NCBI GenBank assembly: GCA_017614655.1
Contig: JAGABO010000007.1
Coordinates: 1 to 6,603, forward strand
Origin: Treponema sp.
GTDB taxonomy: Bacteria > Spirochaetota > Spirochaetia > Treponematales > Treponemataceae
Length of the DNA stretch: 6,603 nt
Reading direction: 5' to 3'
Shown: positions 6,157 to 6,603 of the stretch, in pieces
How positions within the stretch are numbered: the stretch's first letter is position 1
Layout of the letters: each line of letters begins with the position of its first letter
Notes under the pieces: model-generated
The model's database searches: none
What the model saw: only the letters and a program-made list of their open reading frames with translations
What the model was told of the DNA's origin: nothing
Translations under genes and position numbers: made by a program

Positions 6157-6553
6157 TACAAACATAATACTTGATGTTTTTCTTAAGCGAATTCCATTTT
6201 ATGAAATGTCATATAAAATCCTGAATATGTGTAAAAATGGAAGTGTAAACGGAATCATCTCTGCCCATTCTGTATCAAACATATGGTATATTTCAAGAAA
6301 AGACTTTAATGATGATGAACGCCGCACGCTTATTAAGGCCCTATTTGATTGTTTTGAAGTAAGCTCACTTAATAAACAGAAACTTCTTTCTGCAATTGAC
6401 CGCACAGACTTTTCTGATTTTGAAGACTGTCTTCAGGATGAATGTGCACAGGAATTTGATGCAGACTTTATCGTCACCAGAAACGTCAAAGACTTTGCAC
6501 ATTCAACTGTTAAAGCCGTAAGTCCGGAAGAGTTTATACAACTGGCAGGATAA
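6140..6553 (+). CDS. PIN-domain protein, probable VapC-like ribonuclease toxin
   Basis: This 137-residue single PIN domain has the size of a VapC-type toxin. PIN proteins are metal-dependent ribonucleases; VapC members cut tRNA or rRNA. Acidic-site motifs: LIDTNIILDVFLKR (4-17, Asp6), DFSDFEDCLQ (90-99, Asp93 and Asp96) and IVTRNVKDF (111-119, Asp118). The SAHSVSNIWYISRK stretch (41-54) has Asn47 where many PIN domains carry a catalytic Glu; I recall this as common in this subfamily, so it need not mean inactivity. The start at 6140 is chosen because the homologous N-terminus begins at MTALIDTN and GGAG (6132-6135) lies 4 nt upstream. The reading frame stays open to an ATG at 6089, which would add 17 unlikely residues. 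The 17-bp overlap with the HTH gene implies translational coupling. The target RNA is unknown. Confidence 0.85.
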   Translation: MTALIDTNIILDVFLKRIPFYEMSYKILNMCKNGSVNGIISAHSVSNIWYISRKDFNDDERRTLIKALFDCFEVSSLNKQKLLSAIDRTDFSDFEDCLQDECAQEFDADFIVTRNVKDFAHSTVKAVSPEEFIQLAG

Positions 6554-6558
6554 AAAAA

Positions 6559-6593
6559 GCCGCCTATGTTCATCTTCAGCACACAGGCGGCCT
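6559..6593. terminator. Bidirectional intrinsic terminator after the PIN gene
   Basis: GCCGCCT (6559-6565) pairs perfectly with AGGCGGC (6585-6591), extended past one mismatch by TGT/ACA (6567-6569/6581-6583), with an 11-nt loop. Seven As precede the stem (6552-6558) and CTTTAT follows it. The minus-strand reading has the better U-run, which hints at a convergent gene just beyond the right edge. It starts 5 nt after the PIN stop codon. Confidence 0.8.
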
Positions 6594-6603
6594 TTATCTA
6601 AAC

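Overview
The window reads as chromosomal DNA of a moderate-to-low GC bacterium. The likeliest source is a spirochaete of the genus Treponema, probably a host-associated one. I infer this from overall codon habit, protein style and the kind of neighbours, not from a diagnostic marker, so the genus is a moderate-confidence guess. Every gene except one lies on the plus strand. The exception, a partial prolyl-tRNA synthetase gene at the left edge, is transcribed leftward, away from the rest.

Layout. (1) Positions 1-836, minus strand: the N-terminal 278 residues of ProS; the rest lies outside the window. (2) Positions 837-1158: a divergent intergenic region. It has a weak proS promoter on one side, a good sigma70-type promoter for ddl on the other, and between them a striking 177-bp interrupted palindrome (888-1064) with perfect 15-bp terminal inverted repeats, resembling a MITE or a large structured repeat. 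(3) Positions 1159-3882: a two-gene peptidoglycan-precursor operon, ddl (D-alanine--D-alanine ligase) then murD (UDP-MurNAc-L-Ala--glutamate ligase), separated by 39 nt. (4) Positions 3883-5488: a nucleobase permease of the AzgA/PbuG type with its own TATAAT promoter, a strong Shine-Dalgarno, an upstream sequence complementary to that Shine-Dalgarno, and a downstream intrinsic terminator. (5) Positions 5489-6593: a compact toxin-antitoxin-like module. A composite HTH protein overlaps a PIN-domain protein by 17 bp. It is preceded by two near-identical 15-bp palindromes at the promoter and followed by a bidirectional terminator.

How the genes relate. ddl and murD both make the cytoplasmic peptidoglycan precursor: Ddl supplies the D-Ala-D-Ala dipeptide and MurD adds the second residue of the stem peptide. 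ProS (translation) and the permease (purine uptake) are housekeeping genes with no visible link to them. The HTH/PIN pair behaves as an independent, probably self-repressed cassette. The most unusual items are the intergenic palindromic element, the composite antitoxin with twin operators and an almost leaderless start, the possible masking of the permease ribosome binding site, and the changed substrate-pocket motif in MurD. No rRNA, tRNA, CRISPR array, insertion-sequence transposase or recognisable riboswitch was seen.
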